From Haliotis asinina (lineage: Eukaryota > Mollusca > Gastropoda > Lepetellida > Haliotidae): a stretch of 64,000 bases of DNA. Location of the stretch: NCBI RefSeq assembly GCF_037392515.1, contig NC_090288.1, positions 7,681,501-7,745,500 on the forward strand, read 5' to 3'. Below, in pieces: positions 55,256-64,000 of the stretch. Under the pieces are notes generated by a model that did no database searches, had not been told where the DNA came from, and saw nothing but the letters and a program-made list of their open reading frames with translations. The stretch's first letter is position 1, and each line of letters opens with the position of its first letter. The translations under genes and the position numbers were made by a program.

Positions 55256-55355
55256 ACCATTCTTTTAACTTCATTTAGTGTTTTGACACGTTTCAGAGTT
55301 GATTCTTGCTCCATCTTTAAACGAAACATTCAAAAACATGAAAACAATTTCATTA

Positions 55356-58300
55356 TCATGATCTATTTATCAGGGAGATTAGTTCTCCAGGTGTGACATT
55401 TCCGCCTGTGATTACGACGATGACTTTCTTCCCGTCAATGTCAGGAACTTTGCCGTTGAGAAGCGCCGCCATCGCTGCAGCACCGGAGGGTTCCACCACG
55501 AGTCCGCGCTTGTACAATAGCTCCGTGCACTGGACTATCTCAACATCAGACACAAGTAACACACGCTCTACGAACTCAGAGCAGTGCCGATACGTCAACT
55601 GTCCTGAAAAGAACTTTTTTAGGTTATATTTCTTATAGCTTATATTTTTAAAAGGTAAGGATAAGGTTAATAATATCAGTTTCGCCATCATCTGTGCTGA
55701 GAAATTTAATATTCCCCCTACACGTTACATAAGATCCGTGTTAAATTTAGTCTTCAGCAATCCATGCTTGTGCGTCAAACGGGATCAGGTGTTAAGACTC
55801 GTCATCGTATCGAGTCTGACCGATCAAAGTAATTGTCATTGCCTTTTTAACTATTTTCACACGTATTTCACACTTACATGGGTTAAGGCAATTATTGGTG
55901 GCAAGTTTTGGAACCGAGTTCGAGCTGCAGGCATCTTGCCTGTAATGCCGAAACAGAAAGCGAACGAAACGTGAACCATCACTATCAACACTTACCTGCA
56001 AACGGTGGCCCGAGGCCCGTGGCTACTGTGTTCACTGGGCGGCTCACAGCTTTGCCCAACTTAAAACTTTCAGACATACAGGGAACTGAAAAATGAAATC
56101 GCTTTCAGTACACTTCATCCGATAGACAAGGAGATACATTTGCGAAATACGATCCATCAAAGGAAACTGAAATGGACTTCAACTCAGCTCATTCCGATCT
56201 TTTTCAAGCGTTGTTTAGTCTCAACATTTAAAGCCACATATAGTTGAGATGTGCAGGCTATTTCCAGGTGCAACTTGCCAGTGACAAATATATAATGTCT
56301 GATGTAGATACCTACTTTGACTTCTACTACGTGTCCTGGGTTTAGGTACGTGACCAACTGAACTGTCCGTGCATGCCAATCGTATGTCGGGATACAGTAA
56401 TCTGATATTTTGATGACAGTATCATCAGTATTCACGACAACAAAACACATGCTTTGGATACAGTCTTAGTCGTACAATGAACTTGTGCCTGTAGTAGAGA
56501 TATCTTGTATTATTCAAAAGGGTCTTGCGAGAATTAACTGTAAACACAAAGCGATCGACCAAATGTGATATTTTTGTGTTGCTGTTGTGTTACTATTTGA
56601 GAGACGATGAATCGGGACTTACCACGGGGATTATGTAAAGGTGAAAAATGTTATATTTTGTAAACATTGACTCGTATGACTTCACGCAAATAACTTCAAA
56701 CAACCCCGTTTCCCCCGTAAACAATTGGAATTAGTATTAGTAACCCAGCCTTCTCGAAAAAACTTGGAGGTATTGTGAAGGACCACTACTCAAGAGATCA
56801 CAGAGTCATATGTAACCGAGGTTTGGAAAGTATGGACTCAATAAATGTATTGGTAAGATATGCTAACAGTGTCCCTCACATCCAAGAACCAGATGTAGAC
56901 ATAACTGATTACTGCCATAGACGGACAGGTTTCTAGCCACCATGATACACGGGTCCATACCATGGTTGCCCGTTGTATAGCGTGCTATATAATTCAACTA
57001 AATCTTACTTCTTAGAAATTGTTACTGTTCCCAGATGGTCATACAGAGCCGTGAAGGTCTACCCGGGGTAGAATAGGCATTCAGCAACCCATGCTTGCCA
57101 TAAAAGGCGACTAACGGGATCGGGTGGTCAGGCTCGCTGACCTTGTTGACAAATGTCATCGATTTCCTATTGCGTAGATTGATGCTCATGTTATTGATCA
57201 CTGGATTGTGTTGTCCAGACTCGATTATTTACAGACCGCTGCCATATAGGTGGAATATTGCTGAGTGCGGCGTAAAACTCAACTCACACATACACACCCA
57301 GTTTGATTTGGTTTTCAGAAACCCATAATGGCGACTGGGTTAGGGTGTTCAGGCTTGCTCACTTGGTTGACACACGTCATCGTATCACGATTGCGAAGAT
57401 GGTTGTTCACTTGATTGTTAACTGGGTTTTCTGGTCCAGACTCGATTCTTTCTATTTTAGACCATATAGCTTGAATGTTGCAGAGTTAAACAACAAAGAA
57501 CATAGTTATTCAAATCTGACCTCCTTCCGGCTCCACAGCATACACTCTACAGGCTGACGGCCCGAGTGTCTTGATGGCTGCAGACACTCCGGACACCAGT
57601 CCTCCACCCCCACAGCAAACCAGAACAATGTCAGGGTCAGGGACCTCTTCCAGTATCTCCATAGCAACACTGCAATGATATTATTTAAACATAATCCTAC
57701 TACCATCTCTAACGTTGTCTAATTTACCTTAATGTTCGAATCATATGAAACGATATCAAGAGAACGATATTTTATCATCTATGATTTATCTCGAAGCTAT
57801 CGCGCATTTGAATAGTAAAGCATGGTTGACGTTTTGGACCACACTGGGAAATACTGTGTATAAATGACAGCTGCGTGTACCTATCCAGTCTTGACCAGAC
57901 GCACTTGTTTCGTATAATTGTATTATACTATTAACGCGTGCCGCTGTCAACCGACCACCTATCCAAAAGGATAGGCCACAAGGGAATCGATTCAAGCTTG
58001 AATCACTTGATGAACACGCGTTTGTAAAATAATTCGAGAGGAACTCGAGTCTTCTCGGGACAGCAAATGGTCACCTATGATTGGGCATTTTGAATCTATA
58101 CACCTGGAAATTAATCAAGCAACACCCCAATTTTTTCTATTGGAGCAACTTTGAAGTGTTCTGACAATCAAAATATGCCGGGTTGATATAGTTTGACACT
58201 TTTTTATTCAACAGACGATCTCTGACAAACAACTTAAAGGGAAAAAGTATCAAGACTTTGCTTTATTGCAACGAAATCCAAATTCTTAAAACTGTCTTAA

Positions 58301-61300
58301 ATTCATGAAAAAATGGACACAATTTACTATTCATCCACAGACGTTGTTGTCAGGTGTATTAACACAAATGTCACATGGAAAGAAAGAACAGTCATCTGAG
58401 AGTCTGCACACCGACTTTCATCAATATCTAGTGTGTCCTCCCTGCGCACGCACCACCGATTCCAGACGCCTCCTCATTCCTTGGATGAGTCTCCGGATCT
58501 GATTCTGGGGGATCCTGTTCCACTCCTCATGCAGGGCAGCCGTCAATTCGTTGAGATTATGGACTGGTGGGTCTCTCTGCCTCACACGACGGCCAATAAA
58601 GTCCCACAAATGTTCAATGGGGTTGAGGTCAGGGCTCATGGCAGGCCATGGAATTCTGTCAATTGCATTTTGCCGCAAAAAATCATTTACAGCATGCGCC
58701 CTGTGAGGTCTAGCATTGTCGTCCATAAATATGGGTCTCGTTGCCAGAGGATGGTTCTCAAAATGAGGTACCACAGCCCTGTCAAGAACCTCCTGTTGGT
58801 AACGAACACCGTTAAGGTTGCCACGGATGGTAATGATATCCAACTTGCAGTTCATGGAAATGCACCCCCATACCATAACGGAACCTCCCCCAAAGGCCAC
58901 AGTCTCCTGGATGTTCCGTGGAGCCATTGCTGTGTTCCTCTGCCTCCAGACCCGAGTACGACCGTCCACCATGTGCAGCAAGAACCGGCTCTCATCTGAG
59001 AAATGGACCTTCCTCCAAGAGGCAATGTTCCAGTGCAAACGGTCATTACACCAGGCCAGTCGGGCTGCCTTATGGGCTGGAGACAGTCTGGGTCGCTTGA
59101 TTGGCCTCCTTGCCCGGTATCCTGCAGCTTTCAGACGATTCCGAACAGTCCTGTTCGAGATGGGTCTCCCTGGAAGCCACTCCTGTCTCAACCGAGAGCT
59201 CGAGTCGAAGGACCTGCGCCGTACAAGTCTCAGTAAAGCTCTGTCCTCCCGGACTGTGGTCTTCCTGGGTCTTCCTGGTCTAGGCAGGTCTTTAACTTCA
59301 TTAGTGGCCCGGTATTTTTTCAAAAGTTTTGAAATTATGGAATGATGTCGTCCGATTTGAGTCCCGATTTGTCTTAGAGACATACCAGCATTCCTCATGC
59401 CGATTATTTGCCAACGAGTGGCCTCTGATAATTTCCTACGTGCCATGACATTGAAATGAATGAAAAACCGAATGCAATCGACAACCTGCGCTTGTAAACA
59501 CCCCAGGGAAAAAGTGCATTTTTCGAAAGTTGAGGTTAAAGCAATGCACGTGCGCTGTGCAAGCTTCACGCGCGTCATATCAACCCATGAAAAGCTCATG
59601 CTGTATGTCAATACATCAAAATTGAATAATCAATCATCAAAATTACTTCGTTAAACTTTGTTAAGTTTTTATGTGTCTTTGAATTTGGTGTTGCTTAATT
59701 AATTTCCATATGTATAGTTTGATTTTTCGACAAATATACATATTAGAACCATTTCGATAAGTCAGATATGTTTGAGAACCGCCGCCATCTTGTGTCTTGT
59801 GATGTGACTGTCACGTGCACGGAACTAGAAACGACATGGATTAAAACAGTTATAGTCAAAGAAAAGCGGAAATGTCGTAGAGCATACATGGTTGTCTTCT
59901 CTGCGTACCTGGCGTATCCGGCGATGAGGTGGATGTCGTCGAAGGGGTGACAGTAAACATGGCTGCCGTCTTTGGTGTAATTGTCCACGGCAGTCTGTAG
60001 TTCAGCTGTTGGCATCTGCTCCACCGATACTCCAAGGCTCTGGGAAGGAAGATCTCGTATGGCATATCAAAAGGGTGGGAATGTATACCTAGTCTGCTTA
60101 AAATATGTTTATGCGTCCTCCGATACACTGCCGTGGTGGGGTCGGTTCTGTTGCAGTGAAAGCTTCCCACACTTAACAACTCATGCCACTTTCTACACTT
60201 ATTTAAACATACTAACTTAAAATCACACTGCGTTTCGTTTGCATGTATACATGTATACATGTTTTACTTTCTTAAGATTGTTTGTTGTTTAAGTCAGTAC
60301 TGGCCAGCCAATTCTGTGAGTCGAGAGCATTAAGTTAGCCATCCTAGTACATTCAGTTGCAATATGTTCGGCCAGAGAGAGATTATAGAAAGCACGGAGG
60401 TTCGAATCTCTGTTTGGACTGTAATTTTTAAACATGAAAATATAGACATTTGCAATCGTGTAATGTTTAATATGTTGTCATAGACATATATTTCAAATTT
60501 GAACGAAATCGCCAAAGATATATTTTCTATGAAAATTATTTGAACCCGTGCGACAGAAACTACCTGTATAAGATGTACTCTGCTTTGCGGCGCCGTATTG
60601 GGAATCATGCATTTCCCTGGGACGCCTTGCTGGTGTAAATATGTCGCAAACGCCTTTCCATAGTTCCCAGCCGACATAGTGATAGGGATCTTGTCAGACG
60701 CCAGTTGAGCCTGGAGGTGTTTCATCTGGTTCACAACCCCGCGGATCTTAAAAGAACCTGGGTAGACATAACGATAAATGATCCCGTCAGTGGGACACTA
60801 TATTGCCGATTTAAGAATATTCTAACAATGCTGATTTCATACATCCTATCTGCGTATAGTACAAATGCGTGACGAGCAAATACTGTAACCAATAGGCAAC
60901 CCCACTTCCGCTAACGGCATTGCTTCACCTTTGTAAGGAACCGTCTGTCAGGGTTCGAACTTAACACTAGTCTTAATACGCATTGTCAGCTTTATCCAGT
61001 GAGGGGAATCAATCTCGGGTCTTGAGGATGACGAGCGAACGCTTTAACCACTAGGCTACCCTACCGCCCCCGATTGCGTGAAGTGCAAATTACATTACTT
61101 CGCTACAGTTGCTTCCTTAGCAAATTACTGTGGTATAGCTACCTGAACGCACGCACGAACGCACATTCTATTTCTGGACGGAACGAAACGCAAAGAGCGC
61201 TTTAATTATGTCCGTTGCACACAAAGACTATATTCAAGTCAATAAGATTCATGATTCAAATGCCGGTCAACAGAGCAATTTGTCCCCGATTGTTTGCAAA

Positions 61301-61634
61301 TGAGAAAGCATCCTTTCTGCACATTGTTAGATACGTCTTCATCGTTTTTCCATCTTGTTTATGAAAGAAATATGAAGGAGCCCCAAACCATAAAAAATAC
61401 CGCAAAACAAACTCTCACTCCCGTCGCCATGAAAATAAATCGGTTGCTGTTACCTGTCGTCTGCATGTTCTCCAACTTGAGGTACAGCTTCAGGTTGTGT
61501 CCGGCCAGCTGCGGGAACATGTCGTGGACCAGCTGCAGCAGTGGGGTCCGTACACACAGCGGGTGACTGGTAACGACCTGCCGGGCCTCTTGCATGTCCG
61601 CCTCCGTCACTAGATCCCCTCGGGAGTCCGCCAT
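55356..61634 (-). CDS. PLP-dependent serine/threonine dehydratase - serine racemase family enzyme
   Basis: Six coding exons in transcript order: 61634-61454, 60757-60564, 60039-59909, 57669-57521, 56085-55996 and 55603-55356. They join in frame to 993 nt, 330 aa, the usual length for animal members of this fold-type II PLP family. SFKIRG supplies the Schiff-base lysine (K64). SAGNYG (89-94) is the substrate/asparagine loop, GGGGLVSG (189-196) the phosphate-binding loop, EPEG precedes exon 5, and TGGN (314-317) is the C-terminal cofactor-ring contact. Family members dehydrate L-Ser/L-Thr (or phenylserine) to a 2-oxo acid and ammonia, or racemise serine. The asparagine loop reads SAGNYG instead of the common SSGNHG/A, and the last loop TGGN instead of SGGN, so the substrate is uncertain. 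No mitochondrial presequence is visible, so it is probably cytosolic. An AG acceptor immediately before the ATG implies an upstream non-coding exon. Confidence 0.9.
55733..55830 (+). repeat. SINE family II, 5' fragment
   Basis: ATCCGTGTTAAATTTAGTCT, CAGCAATCCATGCTTG, ACGGGATCAGGTG and GTCATCGTATCGAGTCTGAC. In intron 5 of the PLP-enzyme gene, opposite strand to the gene. Confidence 0.6.
57047..57297 (+). repeat. SINE family II, full-length copy
   Basis: GCCGTGAAGGTCTACCCGGG to GTGCGGCGTAAAACTCAACT, all blocks present. In intron 4 of the PLP-enzyme gene, antisense to it. Confidence 0.92.
57317..57500 (+). repeat. SINE family II copy, degenerate
   Basis: AGAAACCCATAATGGCGACT, CACTTGGTTGACACACGTCA, TCTGGTCCAGACTCGATTC and TGTTGCAGAGTTAAAC. 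It follows the full-length copy within 20 bp. Confidence 0.8.
58101..59712 (-). mobile_element. Apparently intact Tc1-type DNA transposon in intron 3 of the PLP gene
   Basis: 1612 bp bounded by TA on each side (58099-58100, 59713-59714). The terminal inverted repeats match at 23 of 26 positions, starting CACCTGGAAATTAAT on the left and CATATGGAAATTAAT on the right, inverted. It contains one long open transposase on the same strand as the host gene. Lying wholly within the intron between exons 59909-60039 and 57521-57669, it need not disturb splicing. The intact frame and near-matching ends suggest recent insertion. Confidence 0.93.
58421..59446 (-). CDS. Tc1-family transposase, DD34E, full length
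   Basis: 341 aa starting MARRKLSEATRWQIIGM. An in-frame upstream ATG at 59611 would add 55 non-conserved residues, so 59446 is chosen. The N-terminal paired-like helix-turn-helix DNA-binding region covers residues 1-50, with an AT-hook-like PRPGRPRK at 55-62 and a second HTH to about 120. The catalytic triad is D151 (HFSDESR), D243 (FMDDNARPH) and E278 (SPDLNPIEHLWD); 34 residues lie between the last two, the DD34E spacing of Tc1 elements. The length matches the family (about 340 aa) with no internal stop, so it may be functional. It acts by cut-and-paste at TA sites. The long plus-strand frames over it are shadows. Confidence 0.95.
   Translation of the reverse strand: MARRKLSEATRWQIIGMRNAGMSLRQIGTQIGRHHSIISKLLKKYRATNEVKDLPRPGRPRKTTVREDRALLRLVRRRSFDSSSRLRQEWLPGRPISNRTVRNRLKAAGYRARRPIKRPRLSPAHKAARLAWCNDRLHWNIASWRKVHFSDESRFLLHMVDGRTRVWRQRNTAMAPRNIQETVAFGGGSVMVWGCISMNCKLDIITIRGNLNGVRYQQEVLDRAVVPHFENHPLATRPIFMDDNARPHRAHAVNDFLRQNAIDRIPWPAMSPDLNPIEHLWDFIGRRVRQRDPPVHNLNELTAALHEEWNRIPQNQIRRLIQGMRRRLESVVRAQGGHTRY
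60996..61071 (-). repeat. SINE family I, head fragment
   Basis: GGGGAATCAATCTCGGGTCT and CGCTTTAACCACTAGGCTAC, the inverse of B and A boxes. In intron 1 of the PLP-enzyme gene. Confidence 0.75.
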
Positions 61635-61907
61635 ACTGCAGGGATATGGATGTTACAAAAGCCTTTCGAGGCGACTTAAGGTGAACGTGATCGGTTATCT
61701 CGACTAGTCATTAGTCAAGGTGACGACCCGTCTCGACTCGTGCACTTCCCCTGGACTAACGAAACCAAATGAATTATATCAATCTGACCACACATATAAA
61801 ATTGCAGAGAATCACAAATTCTGTGTATCGTTGACGCACTGTAAGATGGAGCGGACTAAAACGGGGTCCGTCTCTCGGCTCGACGTTGCTGCAAGACATA
61901 TGATGGT

Positions 61908-62155
61908 GAAGTGAGTGAGTTTTACACCGCACTCAGCAATATTCCAGGTATATGGCGACGGTTCCTAAATAATGAATCGAGTCTGGACAACACAATCCAG
62001 TGATCGACATCATAAGCATCGATCTGCGCAATTGGTATACGATGACATGTGTCAACTAAGTCTGCGAGCCTGACCACCCGATCTCGCTATTCGTTTCTTA
62101 CGACAAGCATGGGTTACTGAAGTTAAACTCTGACCCGATTCTTCACAGGTTAATA
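61908..62155 (-). repeat. SINE family II, near full-length copy
   Basis: GAAGTGAGTGAGTTTTACAC to CCGATTCTTCACAGG. In the leader intron of the PLP-enzyme gene, same strand as the gene. Confidence 0.9.
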
Positions 62156-62411
62156 CGGTGAAGTAACCTACTGTTTACTCACTAAGACTCGGGTCTAATG
62201 TTCGAAGTTCATTTTCTGACACGGCATCCGAGTCATACACATTCCACGCTTATTGAGTTAAACGAAAACGATCAGACGATCTGTATAAATTTTATAGAGT
62301 TAAACAGTATTAATGGCATCTTAGTCAGTATGGTATTATGAAGCTTTCAGAAAATAATATTCCAGCAAACCTTCGGGTGGGGACACTTTTAATTTGGTCC
62401 ATGCCCTGCAA

Positions 62412-62507
62412 ATGAGAATCAAACCCTATCCTTCTGCCGAAAAAACACTTTAACCACTAGCGTATAGCTAAAAGTGGAGTAAAACCTTACTCACTCACTT
62501 ACTCATT
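62412..62507. repeat. Two SINE family I fragments in opposite orientation
   Basis: 62412-62465 is an inverse head (AATCAAACCCTATCC, ACTTTAACCACTAGCG). 62466-62507 is a forward tail (TAGCTAAAAGTGGAGTAAAA then ACTCACTCAC). Confidence 0.6.
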
Positions 62508-64000
62508 AACTTGAACATTTGCGTGTCATCGAGATCGTACATGTTTGACATGGGTCGTTCCTAGTACTTTGTTCCAAATAACAGGATTATTACGAACTGC
62601 GACTTTAAACAAAATGCACTTCATCGTCTTCCCCAAAATAACATTTCACTGGATGCGACGGAAACAACGTTGAGTGACTTTCCAATCGGTCACGGTCACT
62701 CGTTGTTTCAACATATCTCCCAATCGGAAATAACTAGTTTGAAATCAGTATTTAAAAAGTGAGATGAACTTCTTTCACAATGACTTGAATACACTTACCT
62801 CAATGTCGCGCGATCAGATTTTAAGACACTTCCCTCGATTGCCGTAGTCCGTAGTAGATGGTTGTCCCGATTTTAAATGAAACCTAACCATAAATAGAAT
62901 GGTCTACCAGCTGAAGAGCGCTTACGCTTCTCACGCTTTATGCAGCTGCTCAAAGGCGAGGGGCTGGGAAGTAATTGATGTGAATTGTTCTCTGACAGAA
63001 TGTTTTTTCTTTACAATTCTGAACAGTGTTCTTGTACATATATCTAGGTATCACTAATCGTTAGTCACTATTCCGAATTAACGACCTCATTATAGAATCA
63101 AACGCTAGACGCCACCTTGGCAGGCGAACACCAAGGTGTATGGTGTTACGAAAAGGCGGAACCGTATTTTTCTGAAACGAAATAAGATTGGTCAAACCTT
63201 GTCAACGTAGTGAAACCTATCTGCACGCGAGGCTTCTATTTTGACAGCCTGCGTTTGATTTCCATCGTATTTCATAGAGATGTAATTCAGTTTTATTTCG
63301 ATCGTTTTGATTGTCATTCCTGATCTGACGAAATGTATAGATTTTGAGGGTCATTCAGGCCAGTAGATAATATTCTTTCAAACGGGCACAAAAGAGACCC
63401 GATTGAGATAAGGCATTATAAATAAGGCATTCTTCCCGTTAAGGCAGACACCTGCGTTTTACACGCAAAAACATAATTATTATAGAAACATCGCAAAACA
63501 TATTTTGCACGCTTGTTTTGGACGCATAGATTCTTATCTACTCAACAGCAACATTAAAAAACCCCAAATTTTGAAATCATTCAGTATCGTAATAAAAATT
63601 ATACGCGAAAAAAATCTGGACTACATATGTATCATTTTATTTCTGCACGCACTCTTACAAAACCTACCACGAACACTGATAAGGGTTATCTCATAATGGC
63701 TCTCAGTATTTTTCGTCTGCGAAAGAATAAAATAATTCTAATTTTCACTTGGTTTTATTTGCAGTTGAATACATGAACTTAAAAACTGTACAACATTATG
63801 ATACATCTTTGTACACAAGCAGTGGCGGGTTCGAGTAATACATGATCACCTATGAAATAACACCATTGAGTGTAGTAATATTGCCCTTACTACTGTTCAC
63901 AAGGTGAATGCTCAAACGCTTACCCAGTACAGTCGATCACTGTGCAGTACACGCCTGTGAGGCGCTCGAAGGTAAACACTCATAAGACCATCTCATCCTA
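62508..64000. other. Upstream flank of the PLP-enzyme gene
   Basis: Holds the presumed leader exon end at 62799; beyond 63000 no feature recognised. Confidence 0.45.
62799..62950 (-). other. Probable non-coding 5' exon and promoter area of the PLP-enzyme gene
   Basis: On the minus strand GACATTGAG is followed by GTAAGTGT, a strong donor with the exon ending at 62799. The coding exon begins one base before its ATG, at 61635, after a good acceptor (TATCCCTGCAG). Together these imply a leader exon spliced over about 1.16 kb. Its upstream limit is not visible; 62950 is a guess. No TATA box stands out. Confidence 0.4.

Noticed and set aside
58433-59345. 188- and 175-codon plus-strand frames
   Set aside because: Shadows of the Tc1 transposase on the minus strand.
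55356-61634. Naming the PLP enzyme serine racemase or threonine dehydratase
   Set aside because: Shared family motifs do not separate the activities and the asparagine loop is atypical; a gene symbol would be unsupported.

Overview
The window looks like nuclear DNA of a marine gastropod mollusc, most likely an abalone-like vetigastropod (Haliotis or a relative). The reasons are long introns with GT-AG splicing, many interspersed tRNA-related SINEs ending in (ACTC)n tails of the kind abundant in abalone, mollusc-type secreted modules, and many short DNA-transposon relatives. The species call is an inference from repeat style, not a match to a reference.

Three host genes can be read exon by exon, and in each the joined reading frame stays open. 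(1) 14763-26125, plus strand: a secreted 394-residue protein with a signal peptide, four thrombospondin type-1 repeats (TSRs) and a C-terminal pair of peritrophin-A/CBM14 chitin-binding modules. Each TSR sits on its own phase 1-1 exon of exactly 192 nt. (2) 31776-46406, plus strand: a 334-residue protein with about eight membrane segments on ten exons, no family recognised. (3) 61634-55356, minus strand: a 330-residue fold-type II PLP enzyme of the serine/threonine dehydratase - serine racemase superfamily on six coding exons, with a probable non-coding 5' exon upstream.

Layout. 1-14.7 kb has no recognisable gene. It holds SINE copies, a decayed Tc1 transposase (6.64-6.90 kb), a (CA)n tract and a remarkable triplet-repeat zone (8.2-10.15 kb) that produces long but spurious open frames. 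14.7-26.2 kb is the TSR/chitin-binding gene, whose 35-nt second exon lies between two ~520-bp direct repeats. 26.2-31.7 kb is intergenic repeat. 31.7-46.4 kb is the membrane-protein gene. Its introns carry several terminal-inverted-repeat elements, a palindrome, a LINE tail, a fold-back element with a tRNA-like core, a large tRNA-headed SINE and a 3.4-kb piggyBac-type element. 46.4-55.3 kb is intergenic with more inverted-repeat elements. 55.3-62.8 kb is the PLP-enzyme gene, whose third intron contains an apparently intact 1.6-kb Tc1 transposon (DD34E transposase). 62.8-64 kb shows nothing recognisable.

The genes show no functional link to one another, which is normal for animal genomes. The main interest is the domain combination of gene 1, the two unassigned or atypical proteins, and an unusually clear set of young mobile elements with target-site duplications and within-window empty-site comparisons. 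No CRISPR, operon, rRNA or convincing functional tRNA gene was seen, and no clear LTR retroelement or virus-like element was recognised.
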